A DNA stretch of 6,683 bases. It comes from Actinomycetota bacterium. Its GTDB lineage: Bacteria; Actinomycetota; Thermoleophilia; Gaiellales; Gaiellaceae. A program made the position numbers and the translations under genes. Shown here piece by piece: positions 5,971-6,683 of the stretch (positions are counted from its first letter, which is position 1; each line of letters opens with the position of its first letter). The notes under the pieces were generated by a model. The model worked only from the letters and a program-made list of their open reading frames with translations, had not been told where the DNA came from and ran no database searches. Location: positions 1-6,683 of the forward strand of contig JACDER010000082.1 of NCBI GenBank assembly GCA_013816275.1, read 5' to 3'.

Positions 5971-6206
5971 CAGAGTCCGAACAGCTTCTGAATCTCCTGC
6001 CAGGCGAGCGCGCCGATCGCAATCGCGCCGCCGAGCAGCGCGAGGATGACGATGAAGAAGCGGATCCGGGCCTGGCGCCGTGCGCGCTTGTGTGCGACAC
6101 GCGCTCCACGCCGTGCGCGTTGCTCGAGCAGGGTTCGCTCGATCGATCTCGGGTCGTATGGCGGCGCCTCGTCGGCCGCCGTTTGGCGCCGTGCCGGCTC
6201 GGCCAT
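5970..6206 (-). CDS. Small single-pass membrane protein (78 aa)
   Basis: A 78-residue protein of unknown family. Residues 1-48 are hydrophilic and strongly basic toward the end (EQRARRGARVAHKRARRQAR, 28-47). One membrane helix follows at about 49-69 (RFFIVILALLGGAIAIGALAW), ending with a short QEIQKLFGL tail. The layout suggests a cytoplasmic N-terminus and a C-terminal membrane anchor. The ATG at 6206 sits 6 bases after a TAAACT box on the minus strand, with no Shine-Dalgarno sequence, indicating leaderless expression. Its stop overlaps the start of the four-helix protein (TGATG), so the pair is an operon and the products may associate in the membrane. Function is unknown. Confidence 0.82.
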   Translation of the reverse strand: MAEPARRQTAADEAPPYDPRSIERTLLEQRARRGARVAHKRARRQARIRFFIVILALLGGAIAIGALAWQEIQKLFGL

Positions 6207-6212
6207 GCAAGA

Positions 6213-6218
6213 AGTTTA
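6213..6218 (-). promoter_or_regulatory. Probable -10 box (TAAACT) for the minus-strand pair
   Basis: Read on the minus strand, TAAACT fits TANNNT and is separated from the ATG at 6206 by exactly six bases (TCTTGC). It lies inside the 37-bp divergent spacer 6207-6243, so its upstream -35 region must overlap the start region of the GAF gene. It is the best -10 match in the window. Confidence 0.55.
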
Positions 6219-6231
6219 GGCGGTTCCTCCA

Positions 6232-6237
6232 TACTTG
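6232..6237 (+). promoter_or_regulatory. Weak -10 candidate (TACTTG) for the GAF gene
   Basis: TACTTG lies 6 bases before the ATG at 6244, the position of the TANNNT boxes elsewhere in the window, but its last base is G instead of T. CATACT at 6230-6235 is an alternative with an 8-base gap. No ribosome binding site lies next to the ATG; TTCCTCC just upstream is pyrimidine-rich on this strand. Confidence 0.3.
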
Positions 6238-6243
6238 GCGGCG

Positions 6244-6683
6244 ATGCGCGAGTCTCCGGACGCGCTCCAGGCCTTGACAGAGGCGATCGGGACCGCCGTG
6301 CACGCGGATGCTGCGATCGTGCGCTTTGCGGACGAGCGGAGCGGCCAGCTGATCGCGGGACCCGTATGGGCGAGCTCCAGCGCCCTCTCGGCAGAGCTCG
6401 TGGGGTCGCGGCGTCCGTCCGGGGCCGGCGAGGACGGGGCGAGATCGGTCTTGCGCGTTCCGATTCGGCGCGGAGAAGACGTCGTCGGCGAGCTCGAGCT
6501 GCTTCGGCACGGCGACTCCTTCGACGACGACGACGCATCGCTGGCGGAGTCGGCGGCAGCACAGGCCGGCCTCGTGCTCGTCGCGGCCGAGCTGGCTGTG
6601 CGCGGGGACGGCCCGGAGGGACGGAGGAAGCGCGAGCTGGCACTCGCCGGCGAGGCGCTCGCGATCGCGGCGAGCGGCAACGC
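6244..6683 (+). CDS. GAF-domain protein, N-terminal part (3' end outside window)
   Basis: The frame stays open to the right edge, giving 146 codons of a longer protein. Residues about 1-118 look like a GAF ligand-sensing domain: an opening helix (ALQALTEAIGTAVHADAAIV), strands and loops, then VLRVPIRRGEDVVGELELLR (69-88). The closing helix follows an Asp run (DSFDDDDASLAESAAAQAGL, 91-110). This is the usual GAF ending before a linker helix. Residues 127-146 (RRKRELALAGEALAIAASGN) begin a helix that in such proteins often leads to a second GAF domain or an output module. The rest could be a histidine kinase, cyclase or phosphatase; the window does not show which. It is transcribed away from the minus-strand membrane pair. 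ATG 6244 is the first start giving the full domain. Confidence 0.75.
   Translation, partial: MRESPDALQALTEAIGTAVHADAAIVRFADERSGQLIAGPVWASSSALSAELVGSRRPSGAGEDGARSVLRVPIRRGEDVVGELELLRHGDSFDDDDASLAESAAAQAGLVLVAAELAVRGDGPEGRRKRELALAGEALAIAASGN

Noticed and set aside
5971..6510. Upstream extension of the minus-strand four-helix protein to 341 codons
   Set aside because: It would cross the 78-aa gene in a different frame and run antisense to the GAF gene; the TGATG overlap gives a better start at 5970.

Overview
The window comes from a very GC-rich bacterial chromosome with strong G/C preference at third codon positions. Gene content and codon use suggest an actinobacterial lineage, most likely a deep-branching one such as Thermoleophilia. 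The signs are enolase close to a DivIC/FtsB-like septum protein and a DUF501 protein, a BldC-like DNA-binding domain, and TANNNT -10 boxes placed right at start codons. The taxon is inferred, since no rRNA or lineage marker lies in the window. Both ends cut through genes.

Positions 1-2257 hold two consecutive glycolytic genes on the + strand: the C-terminal part of enolase and a complete pyruvate kinase. They catalyse the last two steps to pyruvate (2-phosphoglycerate to PEP, PEP to pyruvate). The pyruvate kinase carries the residue set known from K+-independent enzymes. Positions 2232-2706 hold a small secreted-protein gene that reads well only if two frame breaks are repaired. Positions 2707-2988 show no convincing gene.

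Positions 2989-4347 hold a tight + strand run: a DivIC/FtsB-like division protein overlapping a DUF501 protein, then two small proteins of unknown function overlapping at GTGA. A 57-base gap with a near-perfect 21-bp dyad and a probable -10 box leads to a 200-residue regulator (4405-5007). This regulator joins an N-terminal MerR/BldC-type helix-turn-helix to a C-terminal receiver domain. A PAP2-family membrane phosphatase follows directly; its conserved N-terminus has no ATG, GTG or TTG, so it probably starts at a CTG overlapping the regulator's stop (CTGA).

Positions 5485-6206 hold two minus-strand genes for small unknown membrane proteins, joined by a TGATG overlap. Their end runs 41 bp into the end of the phosphatase gene. 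A 37-bp divergent spacer separates them from a + strand GAF-domain gene (6244 to the right edge), probably the N-terminus of a larger signalling protein.

The most notable signals are the recurring TANNNT-N6-start arrangement (leaderless transcription), the HTH-receiver fusion with its upstream dyad, the CTG start of the phosphatase, and the broken secreted-protein gene. I see no CRISPR array, insertion sequence, tRNA or rRNA, and no clear evidence of a wholly new multi-gene system.
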